From assembly GCF_000467185.1 (NCBI RefSeq), contig NZ_BATM01000022.1:1-58409 (forward strand): 58,409 nucleotides of DNA, read 5' to 3'. Below, in pieces: positions 8,716 through 17,359 of the stretch (the stretch's first letter is position 1; each line of letters starts with the position of its first letter). The notes under the pieces were generated by a model, which had not been told where the DNA came from, did not search any database, and worked only from the letters and a program-made list of their open reading frames with translations. Both the position numbers and the translations under genes were made by a program. This DNA is from Vibrio ezurae NBRC 102218 (lineage in GTDB: Bacteria; Pseudomonadota; Gammaproteobacteria; Enterobacterales; Vibrionaceae).

Positions 8716-9228
8716 ATGTCTGATGCATCCTTACCTCCTACCAGTGACGGCTTAGGGAGAAAATTCGCAAGGAGCGCTCTGCCAGTTCTGATTTATATTG
8801 TTAAAGCGATTATTGTCTTTGCTATTATCGGCGTAGCGTCGATTGCTTTATCTCATCTTGGTGCCGTTCATGGCACAGATTTACCTGCGGAATATTTTAG
8901 TAATGGGCTTCCGAACATAGTCAAGTTATTGGACTCGGAAGTGTTTATGGGCTTTATCTTTTTAGTCACTATTTCTGTGATTGTCTATGTGTTGTATTTG
9001 TTGTGGCAATTGCATGAAATCGCAGTACATAAAGCCTCTAATATGTCGAGCGCACATACTCAAATTGTCTTTGCACTTTCACTGTGTGGTTTGTTTATCA
9101 ATAAAGCATGGTGGGTATTGGCTATCATCATCGCCTTTACTCGTTGGGATGTGATTGGTGAATCAATTTCAAAAATTATCCGTAATGGCACCACAACATC
9201 TAACCAAAACGAAACCACAGGAGAGTAA
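8716..9228 (+). CDS. Inner-membrane protein, partner of HlyD-type adaptor
   Basis: A 170-residue membrane protein with about three hydrophobic segments: near 23-47 (LPVLIYIVKAIIVFAIIG), 76-97 (VFMGFIFLVTISVIVYVLYL) and 117-144 (with KAWWVLAIIIAF). The tail is polar. I do not recognise a named family. It ends three bases before the HlyD-type gene, so the two are co-transcribed and probably work together, an arrangement reminiscent of the E. coli yibI-yibH and yiaW-yiaV pairs. Function unknown. Confidence 0.75.
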   Translation: MSDASLPPTSDGLGRKFARSALPVLIYIVKAIIVFAIIGVASIALSHLGAVHGTDLPAEYFSNGLPNIVKLLDSEVFMGFIFLVTISVIVYVLYLLWQLHEIAVHKASNMSSAHTQIVFALSLCGLFINKAWWVLAIIIAFTRWDVIGESISKIIRNGTTTSNQNETTGE

Positions 9229-9231
9229 GCG

Positions 9232-10263
9232 ATGAAAGAGATTATGTTGCCTTATATTCTTGTGTGCTGGATTTTGGTCAAAATAGGTTTTATCAAATGG
9301 ACGTTACGCAATGCGACAGTAATGGTCGGGGTCGGTATGTTTATTGCGACGGCGTTATTTGTTGCTCACCGTTTTTGGTCACCGGCTGATCTCACAGACA
9401 GTACCACGGTTAAAGCGCCGCATGCGGTGTTAAGTCCACTGTTTGGACAAGAGGTGGATGAAGTGTATGTCACTCACAACCAAATGGTAAAAGAAGGCGA
9501 TCTTATCTACACCTTACGCTCGGAAGATACCGAATCTAAGATGGAGAGTTTGCAGGCACAGAAAAAGGCCAGTGAAGCTGAGATTTTGTCTTTAAGGCAT
9601 CAGCAGCAAAACGACAGAAAAACTTTGCATCGTTTAGAGCAGTTAAAAGATTTCGCACAAGAGTCAGAAAGAGACGATACTCGAACGCGAATCGAAACGG
9701 CAGAAGCGAACATCGCCGCAGCACATGCACAAATCATGAATATTGAAGCGCAGATGGCGACCGCCAAGTGGGAGCATGAGCGCCGCGAAGTACGCGCCCC
9801 GTTTGATGGGCAGCTTTCGATTACCAATATCACGAGCGGTACTCGCACTGGTAATATGCATTTATATTCCACAGATAAAAAATTTGTAGAGATGAGAATC
9901 CCTGATCAAACTTATCGTGGTATTAAAAAGGGCCAATTTGCTGAGTTTTATGTGGACGCTTATCCTGGTGAGATTTTCCGAGGGCGAGTGCATAGCGTGA
10001 CAACCGGTACGGGTGAAGCGCAGGTACAAGTGCGTCAGGGTAGCCAACACGTTAGACAGCACGTAGGTAATAATATGAACTCCCATGGACGTACTATTGT
10101 CATCGAATTTGAAGAGCCGCAAGGGTATAACATTCCAATCGGTTCTACCGGCTCTGGTTGGGTGTCAGCAGAAAAACCGCATCCAATGTTGGGTTTTATG
10201 GATATCATCGGCGCCGCGACGGTACGTCTAAAGGCCTATAAAGCCTACTTGTCAGCGATGTAA
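9232..10263 (+). CDS. HlyD-family membrane fusion (periplasmic adaptor) protein
   Basis: A 343-residue periplasmic adaptor. It has an N-terminal membrane anchor (about 25-47), the first half of a split lipoyl domain (VKAPHAVLSPLFGQEVDEVY, about 62-81, then VKEGDLIYTL), an alpha-helical coiled-coil hairpin (about 100-185, rich in Gln/Glu/Ala), the second lipoyl half (REVRAPFDGQLSITNI) and a beta-barrel. Such adaptors join an inner-membrane transporter to an outer-membrane channel, but no ABC, MFS or RND pump is encoded next to it. The only partner is the small membrane protein upstream. Cargo is unknown. Confidence 0.85.
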   Translation: MKEIMLPYILVCWILVKIGFIKWTLRNATVMVGVGMFIATALFVAHRFWSPADLTDSTTVKAPHAVLSPLFGQEVDEVYVTHNQMVKEGDLIYTLRSEDTESKMESLQAQKKASEAEILSLRHQQQNDRKTLHRLEQLKDFAQESERDDTRTRIETAEANIAAAHAQIMNIEAQMATAKWEHERREVRAPFDGQLSITNITSGTRTGNMHLYSTDKKFVEMRIPDQTYRGIKKGQFAEFYVDAYPGEIFRGRVHSVTTGTGEAQVQVRQGSQHVRQHVGNNMNSHGRTIVIEFEEPQGYNIPIGSTGSGWVSAEKPHPMLGFMDIIGAATVRLKAYKAYLSAM

Positions 10264-10350
10264 TTGCTGGTCATGGCATGTTTAACCTTTAAGGGTGTAA
10301 CACGCTTTGTAATGGTTAGTATCTAAGATTATGTAGATGCAGCGAAAGAA

Positions 10351-10382
10351 AGCATGGTTTTTATGGAAGCCGTGCTTTTTTT
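10351..10382 (+). terminator. Terminator of the membrane protein/adaptor operon
   Basis: Ten-base-pair stem allowing G-U pairs (10351-10360 with 10367-10376), followed by a run of seven T. Confidence 0.75.
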
Positions 10383-10641
10383 GCCGATTGGAGGTAGAGC
10401 TATGTGAGTAAACTTATTTCTGTTCCAAAACATACTATCACAAACCCTTACATGATTGGCCATTTGTAATGATAGGAGTACGGGATGCATTTTTATCTTT
10501 GCAAAATTCAAGATCTGACCCCAACAGTATGTACTATATTGTGTAAATTGTACGATGGACTTTGAAGCAGAGTTCACCGTGACACTTTTATCAAGGTGAA
10601 CGTTGCGTGATAAATAGTGAGTTGCGAATTATCAATAGGTT
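10383..10641. other. Gene-free stretch with a possible transposon-end remnant
   Basis: No credible gene is visible. The sequence CAAGATCTGACCCC at about 10508-10521 resembles motifs I associate with the flanks of IS200/REP-associated transposases in gammaproteobacteria, but no transposase is present. It leads into an HTH gene remnant, so the whole stretch looks like an insertion/deletion scar. Confidence 0.35.
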
Positions 10642-10859
10642 ATGTTGTGTGTTGACACACAAACAGTTGCTCGCTGGGAAAAGGGGCAATCAGTAATTCC
10701 AAGGACAGCCGATGTGACCCTTCGAGCATTATATGCAGAGCTCAATGACGACGATAGCCAATTGGTCTTTTGTTAAATATGCTTTCAGACACTGAAATTG
10801 AATCCACAATGGCAGAGTTACATTTAGAAGAGCAAGATAACAAGTGGCGTGTTGCATAG
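10642..10859 (+). pseudogene. Remnant of an HTH transcriptional regulator gene
   Basis: From the ATG at 10642 the frame reads CVDTQTVARWEKGQ and IPRTADVTLRALY, the second half of an XRE/MqsA-type helix-turn-helix, and stops after about 45 codons. A different frame from 10779 gives SDTEIESTMAELHLEEQ and ends at 10859, resembling the C-terminal end of the same kind of regulator. The recognition-helix region is preserved, but the N-terminal part, including any zinc-binding region, is missing and the frame is broken. It is therefore a truncated, frameshifted relic. Confidence 0.65.
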
Positions 10860-10943
10860 CCTTAACAAATAAGGATGGATGTCGCTCAGCCGACATCTTA
10901 TTTGGTTGTTGAACAAGCCTAGGATAGCAACACGTTATACATA

Positions 10944-10984
10944 AAACAGTAGAAGCTCAACTTTATAATGAGCTTCTACTGTTT
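10944..10984 (-). terminator. Terminator of the LysR regulator gene
   Basis: Perfect 16-bp arms (10944-10959 and 10969-10984). Read on the minus strand, T-rich sequence follows. It lies about 30 bases after the LysR stop codon. Confidence 0.8.
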
Positions 10985-11011
10985 CGAGCCGAACCATTTA
11001 GCAATTCATCA

Positions 11012-11824
11012 TTACTTGTTATGATTATTCTGCTCTCGAACACAGCGCGTGATGAGTTTTTCCAGCCATAGATTTTTAGGTGACTTTCTCTTAGAGGTTT
11101 TTTGGATGATAGCAATGTCGATACCAAGTTCAGGAAGATCAGTGTTTTGGCTGTAACTGGCGAGGCGCATCGTATAAGCCATTCCCATTAAATTGTTCAT
11201 TAACATATGGTTGTCGACAAAAATGGTGGCTTCCACGTCAGGTAAAACTCTCTGAAAACGGTTTTCATACTCATTGACACCCGGTGCAATATATTTGATG
11301 TACTCTCCGTCCTCATTGCCCGTGACTATGCCTGAACTGGTGTAGAGCTTTTTCTGATATAAGCTTTGAGGCTTATCGTTTAAGACGTGCAGCCCTAAAT
11401 CGACCTCTTCATCTAAGATCATCCCATCCGATAATTTTGTCCAATTGCGGATTTCTATTATCGCGTCAGTCTCCTGACGAATGGCTTCAATGATAGATTT
11501 TCCAAACTCAATGAGTAATGGTTCTAAACCGTGAATAACAATGTGATCAATATGCTTGGGGCAAAAGGTTTCAGGCTCTAGTGATTGAGACAACTGTTCA
11601 ATAGCGTGATGCAACTTGGGTTGGATGCTTAACGCGTAGGACGTAGGTGAGAGTCCTTCTGCACTGCGTGTGAACAGAGGATCATCAAGCTCTTCACGAA
11701 GTTGAGCAAGTACTTTTGAAACATAAGACTGAGAGCGCCCAAGCTTTTTAGCTGCTCTTTGAGTTGAGTGCGTTTGCATTAGTGTTAAAAATACATTCAG
11801 TGAATTTAGATCTGTAATTCTCAT
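11012..11824 (-). CDS. LysR-family transcriptional regulator
   Basis: A LysR-type regulator of 270 residues from the chosen start MRITDLNSL. The frame is open 31 codons further up to 11917, but that extension is hydrophobic and unlike the family, so I reject it. The winged HTH is near residues 15-65 (AAKKLGRSQSYVSKVLAQLREEL, with the LFTR hallmark). The effector-binding part is poorly conserved and I cannot name an inducer. It lies divergent from the thiamine operon, about 255 bases before the riboswitch; nothing shows that it controls those genes. Confidence 0.85.
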   Translation of the reverse strand: MRITDLNSLNVFLTLMQTHSTQRAAKKLGRSQSYVSKVLAQLREELDDPLFTRSAEGLSPTSYALSIQPKLHHAIEQLSQSLEPETFCPKHIDHIVIHGLEPLLIEFGKSIIEAIRQETDAIIEIRNWTKLSDGMILDEEVDLGLHVLNDKPQSLYQKKLYTSSGIVTGNEDGEYIKYIAPGVNEYENRFQRVLPDVEATIFVDNHMLMNNLMGMAYTMRLASYSQNTDLPELGIDIAIIQKTSKRKSPKNLWLEKLITRCVREQNNHNK

Positions 11825-12079
11825 CCTATCGCCACGATTACTTTTAAAAATTAAGAATAGCAAAAATCGAATAGAATCAATAAGTTTATAATATGAGACT
11901 GCTTTTATTTGGTGCATTTAGTTTGCTATCAGATAAGCAGGTCATCGTGTAGCGTTCTCTGTTTGTATCATAACGGTAGATTATTTTATAAAACGTGAGT
12001 ATTTCGTATTATGGCTCTGAATTTCTACCTTTTCTGGTTCCCTCACCATAGGGACTCTGATAATATCGGCGCATCGTAT

Positions 12080-12158
12080 TAGTCGGGGAGCCAATAGGCT
12101 GAGATCGCAATCGCGAACCCGTTGAACCTGATTCAGTTAGTGCTGACGTAGGGAACTA
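12080..12158 (+). ncRNA. TPP riboswitch (thi box)
   Basis: Shows the conserved TPP aptamer elements in order: CGGGGAGCC, GGCTGAGAT, ACCCGTTGAACCTGATTCAG and the closing GACGTAGGGAA. It lies in the leader of the thiD-led operon, about 80 bases before the start codon. TPP binding is expected to lower expression of the whole salvage operon. Confidence 0.95.
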
Positions 12159-12200
12159 ATCGCCATTCTCGCTATAGATCCCAACTCTTTTAGCACAGTC

Positions 12201-12237
12201 GGCATTGGTTTCGTTCGTCTAACGAAAAGGAAATGCC
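12201..12237 (+). promoter_or_regulatory. RBS-sequestering hairpin of the TPP riboswitch
   Basis: Outer arms GGCATT (12201-12206) and AATGCC (12232-12237) and inner arms TTTCGTT (12209-12215) and AACGAAA (12221-12227) enclose the AAGGA ribosome site (12227-12231), three bases before the GTG start of thiD. There is no T-run. This fits a translational expression platform rather than a terminator. Structural inference only. Confidence 0.6.
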
Positions 12238-12240
12238 TTC

Positions 12241-13062
12241 GTGTCTCAAATAAATAAAACTCCAATTGTTCTTACTATTGCTGGCTCTGACAGCGGTGGC
12301 GGTGCAGGTATTCAAGCCGATATTAAGGCCATCTCTGCCACAGGAAGTTACGCCTGTTCGGTGATTACCGCATTAACTGCGCAAAACACCCAAGGTGTAA
12401 GCGGTATCTTGCCGATTTCTGCTGAGTTTATTGAACAACAGCTGGATGCGGTATTTACCGATTTAGACGTGGTGGCGGTAAAAGTGGGCATGTTAGCCGA
12501 AGCGGCGCTGATTGAAGCGGTGGTGAAAAAGCTCAAACAATACCAACCTAAATACCTAGTGGTTGATCCTGTGATGGTGGCGACGAGTGGCGATTTATTA
12601 CTGCAACAATCGGCCATTGCAACTCTAAAGACTCAGCTACTGCCACTTGCTGATGTGATCACGCCTAATTTGCCCGAAGCGGCCACCTTGTTAAATCAAG
12701 AGTTACCGACGACTGAATTGCAGATGAAGGCGATGATAGAAGATCTGCGCGCGTTAGATTGCAAAGCAGTGTTGCTAAAAGGCGGCCACTTAGAAAGTGA
12801 ATCAACCAGTACTGATCTGCTCATTACTGCCGATAAAGTAGAAACTTTTACCGTAGAGCGCATTAACACACAAAACACTCACGGCACGGGCTGCACTTTA
12901 TCATCGGCGATCGCTTCGTACTTGGCGCAAACCGAGGACTTAATTGCGTCGGTTTCGTTAGGGAAAGAATATATTTCTAACGCAATTGCGCATGCCGATG
13001 AACTTCATATTGGTAAAGGACACGGTCCTGTACATCACTTCTACGCACTAAACACTAAGTAA
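12241..13062 (+). CDS. thiD: Hydroxymethylpyrimidine/phosphomethylpyrimidine kinase
   Basis: ThiD phosphorylates HMP and then HMP-phosphate to give HMP-PP, the pyrimidine half of thiamine. The 273-residue protein has the ribokinase-like start IAGSDSGGGAGIQADIKA (about 14-31), VDPVMVATSG and the C-terminal anion-hole motif NTHGTGCTLSSAIASYL. It begins with GTG behind AAGGA, and that ribosome site lies in the riboswitch hairpin. It is the first gene of the salvage operon and supplies the HMP-PP used by ThiE at the operon's other end. Confidence 0.95.
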   Translation: MSQINKTPIVLTIAGSDSGGGAGIQADIKAISATGSYACSVITALTAQNTQGVSGILPISAEFIEQQLDAVFTDLDVVAVKVGMLAEAALIEAVVKKLKQYQPKYLVVDPVMVATSGDLLLQQSAIATLKTQLLPLADVITPNLPEAATLLNQELPTTELQMKAMIEDLRALDCKAVLLKGGHLESESTSTDLLITADKVETFTVERINTQNTHGTGCTLSSAIASYLAQTEDLIASVSLGKEYISNAIAHADELHIGKGHGPVHHFYALNTK

Positions 13063-13069
13063 TCGACTC

Positions 13070-13873
13070 ATGCAAAGTCATTCTTCTCAAGATGGTGTTT
13101 ATCCGGTTGTTGAACCGAACGCGCAAGGCATAGTGATTAATAACGGCAGTTTGCAGTTTGCTGATGCCGATGCTCCGTTATTTAGCCAGCTCAATTTGAC
13201 CTTTAAACAAGGCAGTTGGAGCAGTGTGTTAGGTAAAAGTGGCTGTGGCAAAACCAGTCTATTGCGCCTTATGGCGGGATTGTTACCTAACAACGTGCAT
13301 TGGAGCGGTACGATCCACAGCAGTTTTGCCAATCCGTTGTCAGAGTCCATCGCTTATATGGCGCAACAAGACTTATTGATGCCGTGGCTGACGGTGATAG
13401 ATAATGTCTGCTTTAGTGACCGATTCGCTTCTACAAAACTGACCAAAGCACAACAGGCACAACGAAAACAGCAAGCCAGTGTTTTGCTAGTTAAACTAGG
13501 TTTGTCTGGACAAGAGCAGGTGTATCCAAGGCAGCTATCTGGCGGCATGAAGCAGCGCGTGGCCCTTGCGCGCACACTAATGCAAGACAAGCCCATCGTT
13601 TTGATGGACGAACCATTTTCGGCGCTAGATGCGGTAACGCGCTATCGCTTGCAAGATCTGGCTTGCGAAATGCTAGCGGGAAAAACCGTCGTGCTTATTA
13701 CCCACGACCCTCAAGAAGCGCTTCGTTTAAGTAACCGCATTTATCTGATGCAATCCTCTGAAAGTGTAGAAACCGTTGCCGTCCCTGTCGGGGATGCCCC
13801 TCGTCTTATCAGCGCTGAAATGGCGCAACTGCAACAAAGCATTATTGAGCAATTAGGAGGCCGAGGTGAGTAA
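13070..13873 (+). CDS. thiZ: Thiamine-precursor ABC transporter, ATP-binding protein
   Basis: A 267-residue ABC ATPase. Walker A is GKSGCGKTSLLR, the signature is LSGGMKQRVALARTL, and Walker B is PIVLMDEPFSALDA, followed by the switch histidine (LITHDPQEA). The start lies seven bases after thiD, and its end overlaps the permease start by eight bases. With the permease and two binding proteins it forms a ThiXYZ-type importer for pyrimidine precursors, probably N-formyl-aminomethylpyrimidine or HMP. Substrate is inferred from TenA, ThiD and the riboswitch. Confidence 0.9.
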   Translation: MQSHSSQDGVYPVVEPNAQGIVINNGSLQFADADAPLFSQLNLTFKQGSWSSVLGKSGCGKTSLLRLMAGLLPNNVHWSGTIHSSFANPLSESIAYMAQQDLLMPWLTVIDNVCFSDRFASTKLTKAQQAQRKQQASVLLVKLGLSGQEQVYPRQLSGGMKQRVALARTLMQDKPIVLMDEPFSALDAVTRYRLQDLACEMLAGKTVVLITHDPQEALRLSNRIYLMQSSESVETVAVPVGDAPRLISAEMAQLQQSIIEQLGGRGE

Positions 13874-14660
13874 ACCTGTCGTGGTTCAGCAAGGCTTAAC
13901 CAGTCGCGTGAAAGCCAATTCGTCTATGGTGTTTCGCTTGGTGGTTTCGTGCTTAGTGGTGCTAGGCATTTGGCAAGCCGTGGTAACGTTTTTTGATTTA
14001 CCTAGTTTTATTTTGCCTGAGCCGGCGGCAGTGTTTAACCGCTTAGGCACGCGCAGTGATGTGTTATGGCAACACACCATTATTACTTCCCAAGAAATCA
14101 TCTTAGGTTTGATTTTAGGGTTAAGCATGGGGCTGATGTTTGCGCTGCAAATGTTGCTGTTTGAGCCTTTGCGCCGCTGGTTATTGCCTATTTTGATTGC
14201 CTCACAAGCCATTCCCGTATTTGCCATTGCGCCCATTTTGATGCTGTGGTTTGGCTATGGCATTGCCTCAAAAGTGGTGATGGCGGCGCTGATTATCTTT
14301 TTCCCAGTCACCACCTGTTGTTATGACGGATTGCGTAATACGCCGAAAGGATATCTAGATTTAAGCAAAACCATGGGCGCCTCTCGCTGGCAACAACTAA
14401 CACAAGTAAGACTGCCTGCGGCAATGCCGGCATTAGCGTCCGGCATCCGTGTTGCGGTAGTGGTGGCGCCGATAGGTGCCGTAGTGGGTGAGTGGGTAGG
14501 CTCTAGCGCCGGTTTGGGCTATTTAATGCTGCAAGCCAATGCTCGCATGATGATCGATGAGATGTTTGCCGCGCTGTTTATTTTGGCGCTGATCTCCGTC
14601 ACCTTGTATTTCATCACCGACCGATTACTCAATAAATTTATCCCGTGGCAGTTCGATTAA
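13866..14660 (+). CDS. thiX: Thiamine-precursor ABC transporter, permease
   Basis: A 264-residue inner-membrane permease with about six hydrophobic segments. The BPD_transp_1 cytoplasmic loop is visible as KTMGASRWQQLTQVRLPAAMP (about 170-190), where the ATPase docks. It overlaps the ATPase gene by eight bases, indicating coupled translation. It belongs to the SsuC/TauC-like permease group, which includes ThiX. Confidence 0.9.
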   Translation: MSKPVVVQQGLTSRVKANSSMVFRLVVSCLVVLGIWQAVVTFFDLPSFILPEPAAVFNRLGTRSDVLWQHTIITSQEIILGLILGLSMGLMFALQMLLFEPLRRWLLPILIASQAIPVFAIAPILMLWFGYGIASKVVMAALIIFFPVTTCCYDGLRNTPKGYLDLSKTMGASRWQQLTQVRLPAAMPALASGIRVAVVVAPIGAVVGEWVGSSAGLGYLMLQANARMMIDEMFAALFILALISVTLYFITDRLLNKFIPWQFD

Positions 14661-14691
14661 CTGCTGCTATTTATGTCATTAAGGAAGAGAC

Positions 14692-15645
14692 ATGACCTCG
14701 TTTAAAACAAAATTCAGCGCAGTGTTAGCAAGCGTTGCACTTTTATTTAGCAATGCGGTTTTTGCTAAAGAGAAACAACTGACGTTAATGTTGGACTGGT
14801 TTGTAAACCCCAATCATGGGCCAATTGTGATTGCCCAGCAAAAGGGCATGTTTGCCAAAGAAGGCTTAAAAGTCACTATTCAAGAGCCTGCCGACCCGAG
14901 CGTTCCATCAAAGCTTGTGGCGGCGAACCAAGTGGATCTTGCCATTTCCTATCAACCTTCGTTTTTGATTGATGTGGCATCAGGTTTACCTTTGGTGTGG
15001 AGCGGCACGTTACTGGCAACCCCTTTAAATACTTTGACGGTATTAGACAACAGTAAAATTAACACGCTAGCGGATCTAAAAGGAAAAACCGTCGGCGTGT
15101 CCGTTTCTGGCTCTGACGAAGCCATTATTGGTCGCATGCTAAAAAACGACGGCGTTGATTTCTCGGACATTAAAATTGTGAATGTTGGATGGGCGCTTTC
15201 TTCATCGTTAGCGTCGGGCCGCGTTGATGCTATTTGGGGCGGAATGCGCAACTTTGAATCGCACCAGTTAGAGCTTGAAGGGTATAAATCCAAGAGTTTT
15301 TACCCAGAAGAGCACGGCATTCCTCCCTACGATGAACTGATGTTTGTAGCCAATGCTAAGCACTACGATAAAGACGCTATTACTCGCTTTAATAAAGCCC
15401 TTGAGTTAGCCACTCAATACATTGTCAATCATCCAGAGCAAGCATGGAAAGAGTTTGTGGCCTACAACCCTGACACTCTGGACAACGAATTAAACCATAG
15501 AGCTTGGTTAGATACCTTAACCCGCTTTGCACTGCGTCCTTCGGCGATGAATAAACAGCGCTATGACGACTATAGCCACTTTATGCAACAGCTTAATATT
15601 ATAAAAACGATCCCGGATAGTAATAGCTATCTTATTGATTTTTAA
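14692..15645 (+). CDS. thiY: Pyrimidine-precursor binding protein, first copy (ThiY/NMT1 family)
   Basis: A 317-residue periplasmic binding protein with a signal peptide (cleaved near SNAVFA). The NMT1/THI5-like fold is shown by LMLDWFVNPNHGPIVIAQ (about 32-49), a pocket region with EPADPSVPSKLVAANQVDLA and GGMRNFESHQLELEGY. ThiY proteins bind formylaminopyrimidine and pass it to ThiXZ. The next gene encodes a close paralogue, so either specificity or expression has been doubled. An AGGAAG ribosome site precedes the ATG. Confidence 0.9.
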   Translation: MTSFKTKFSAVLASVALLFSNAVFAKEKQLTLMLDWFVNPNHGPIVIAQQKGMFAKEGLKVTIQEPADPSVPSKLVAANQVDLAISYQPSFLIDVASGLPLVWSGTLLATPLNTLTVLDNSKINTLADLKGKTVGVSVSGSDEAIIGRMLKNDGVDFSDIKIVNVGWALSSSLASGRVDAIWGGMRNFESHQLELEGYKSKSFYPEEHGIPPYDELMFVANAKHYDKDAITRFNKALELATQYIVNHPEQAWKEFVAYNPDTLDNELNHRAWLDTLTRFALRPSAMNKQRYDDYSHFMQQLNIIKTIPDSNSYLIDF

Positions 15646-15679
15646 CCTGTAATAATTATTTCAAGGAAAAGGAACCCTA

Positions 15680-16651
15680 ATGAAACGATCTATCTCGACT
15701 TTGCTTGCGTTACTGGCAACCACTTCTGTTTTATTTAGCCCATTATCACTTGCCAGTGATAGCGCCAAAGCCAAAGACAAAGAGCTCACGTTAATGCTGG
15801 ACTGGTTTGTGAACCCTAATCACGGCCCAATTGTTATCGCCCAAGAGCGCGGTTTGTTTAAAGCGCAAGGCTTAAAAGTGAATATTCAAGAGCCGGCTGA
15901 TCCTAGCGTTCCAGCCAAATTGGTGGCGGCGAACAAAATCGATCTTGCGGTATCTTATCAGCCAACGCTGACCATTGATGTGGCGGCAGGACTGCCTTTG
16001 ATTCGCAGCGGTACTTTGGTTTCTACGCCGCTCAATACCATGATGGTGATCGATAACGGTAAAATTAACTCACTCAAAGATCTGAAAGGCAAAAAAGTGG
16101 GTATTGCCATTGCCGGCAACGAAGAGGCGAGCATTGGCACTATGCTGCGCTCTGCAGGTTTGAAATTCTCGGACGTTGAAATTGTAAACGTAGGTTGGGC
16201 GCTGTCGTCGTCGGTAGCTTCTGGAAAAGTAGACGCTATTTGGGGCGGATTTAGAAACTTTGAAACCAACCAATTGGCTATTGAAGGCTATAAAGCGAAA
16301 GCGTTCTTCCCTGAAGAGCATGGCGTACCGGCTTATGATGAATTGGTTTTTGTGGCTAATGCCAATAGCTATGACGCAGATGCGTTAAAACGTTTTAACC
16401 ACGCTATTGAGTTGGCGACACAATATATTGTCAATCACCCAGAGCAAGCTTGGAAAGAGTTTGTTGCGTACAAACCAGATACGCTAAACAACGAGCTTAA
16501 CCGCCGCGCTTGGGAAGATACTTTAACTCGATTTGCTCTGCGTCCAGCCGCGGTTGATCGCCAGCGTTATGACAACTATGCACAGTTTATGTTTGACAAT
16601 AAAATTATTGGTAGCGTGCCAAATAGTGCCAACTACCTACCTAGTTTCTAA
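15680..16651 (+). CDS. Pyrimidine-precursor binding protein, second copy (ThiY/NMT1 family)
   Basis: A 323-residue paralogue of the preceding protein, with a signal peptide (LSLAS, about 21-25) and the same core: LMLDWFVNPNHGPIVIAQ, EPADPSVPAKLVAANKIDLA, GWALSSSVASGKVDAIWGG. Most differences lie in the signal sequence, the surface and the extreme C-terminus. The pocket-lining stretch SGSDEAIIGRM in copy 1 is AGNEEASIGTM here, so ligand preference may differ. It lies 34 bases after copy 1 in the same operon. Confidence 0.9.
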   Translation: MKRSISTLLALLATTSVLFSPLSLASDSAKAKDKELTLMLDWFVNPNHGPIVIAQERGLFKAQGLKVNIQEPADPSVPAKLVAANKIDLAVSYQPTLTIDVAAGLPLIRSGTLVSTPLNTMMVIDNGKINSLKDLKGKKVGIAIAGNEEASIGTMLRSAGLKFSDVEIVNVGWALSSSVASGKVDAIWGGFRNFETNQLAIEGYKAKAFFPEEHGVPAYDELVFVANANSYDADALKRFNHAIELATQYIVNHPEQAWKEFVAYKPDTLNNELNRRAWEDTLTRFALRPAAVDRQRYDNYAQFMFDNKIIGSVPNSANYLPSF

Positions 16652-16660
16652 GGCAGTCCA

Positions 16661-17326
16661 ATGAATACAGAGCAACTAATTCAAGCTTGTCAGCAAGAGT
16701 GGCAAGGTTATATTGAGCATGATTTTGTACATCAGCTTGCTGATAGTACTCTTGAGCATGAAGTGTTTTTACACTATTTAAAGCAAGACTTTTTGTTTTT
16801 AATCCAATACTCAAGAGCGTATGCGCTCGCCATTTACAAAGCCAAAAATCTGACTCAGATGCGCAGTGCGTTATCCAGTTTGCATGCACTGCTGGATGCC
16901 GAGATTGGCCATCATGTGGATTTTTGTGCGAAATGGGGCATCAGTGAGCAAGAGATGGAAGCGGAAACCGAAGATTTCGGTACGGTCGCTTACACTCGCT
17001 ACGTACTGGATACAGGCAGTGCGGGCGATCTAACGGATTTGTACACAGCATTAGCGCCCTGTGCCATCGGTTACGGTGTGATTGGCAAGAACTTGATTGG
17101 TCGCGAGAGCACCAAACTAGAAGGCAATCCGTATCGCAGTTGGCTGGAAATGTATTCTGACCAAGAGTTTCAGCAATCAGTGGTAGAATGCACGGCCAAT
17201 CTTGATGATCTTATCAAAGATATTGAGCTTGATAGTGCTCGTGGCAAAGAGCTTATTGAGATATTTAGAACGGCCACTCGTATGGAAATTGCGTTTTGGG
17301 AGCAAGGTTACAACGTGCTTAAATAA
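16661..17326 (+). CDS. tenA: Aminopyrimidine aminohydrolase / thiaminase II
   Basis: TenA hydrolyses 4-amino-5-aminomethyl-2-methylpyrimidine, a thiamine breakdown product, to HMP. The 221-residue protein has the conserved early Asp in LKQDFLFL (about 43), the catalytic Cys134 in LAPCAIGYG, and the C-terminal Glu in MEIAFWEQGYN. It sits between the binding proteins and thiM. Together with ThiXYZ and ThiD this gives the route from imported degraded thiamine to HMP-PP. Confidence 0.95.
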   Translation: MNTEQLIQACQQEWQGYIEHDFVHQLADSTLEHEVFLHYLKQDFLFLIQYSRAYALAIYKAKNLTQMRSALSSLHALLDAEIGHHVDFCAKWGISEQEMEAETEDFGTVAYTRYVLDTGSAGDLTDLYTALAPCAIGYGVIGKNLIGRESTKLEGNPYRSWLEMYSDQEFQQSVVECTANLDDLIKDIELDSARGKELIEIFRTATRMEIAFWEQGYNVLK

Positions 17327-17359
17327 GGTTGTAACGCCATTACATAAGGTGATTAGACA

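Noticed and set aside
10508..10521. Insertion sequence suggested by CAAGATCTGACCCC
   Set aside because: No transposase gene, no second end and no target duplication seen, so it is described only as a possible remnant.
11825..11917. N-terminal extension of the LysR regulator
   Set aside because: Hydrophobic and unlike LysR starts; the internal MRITDLNSL start fits the family.
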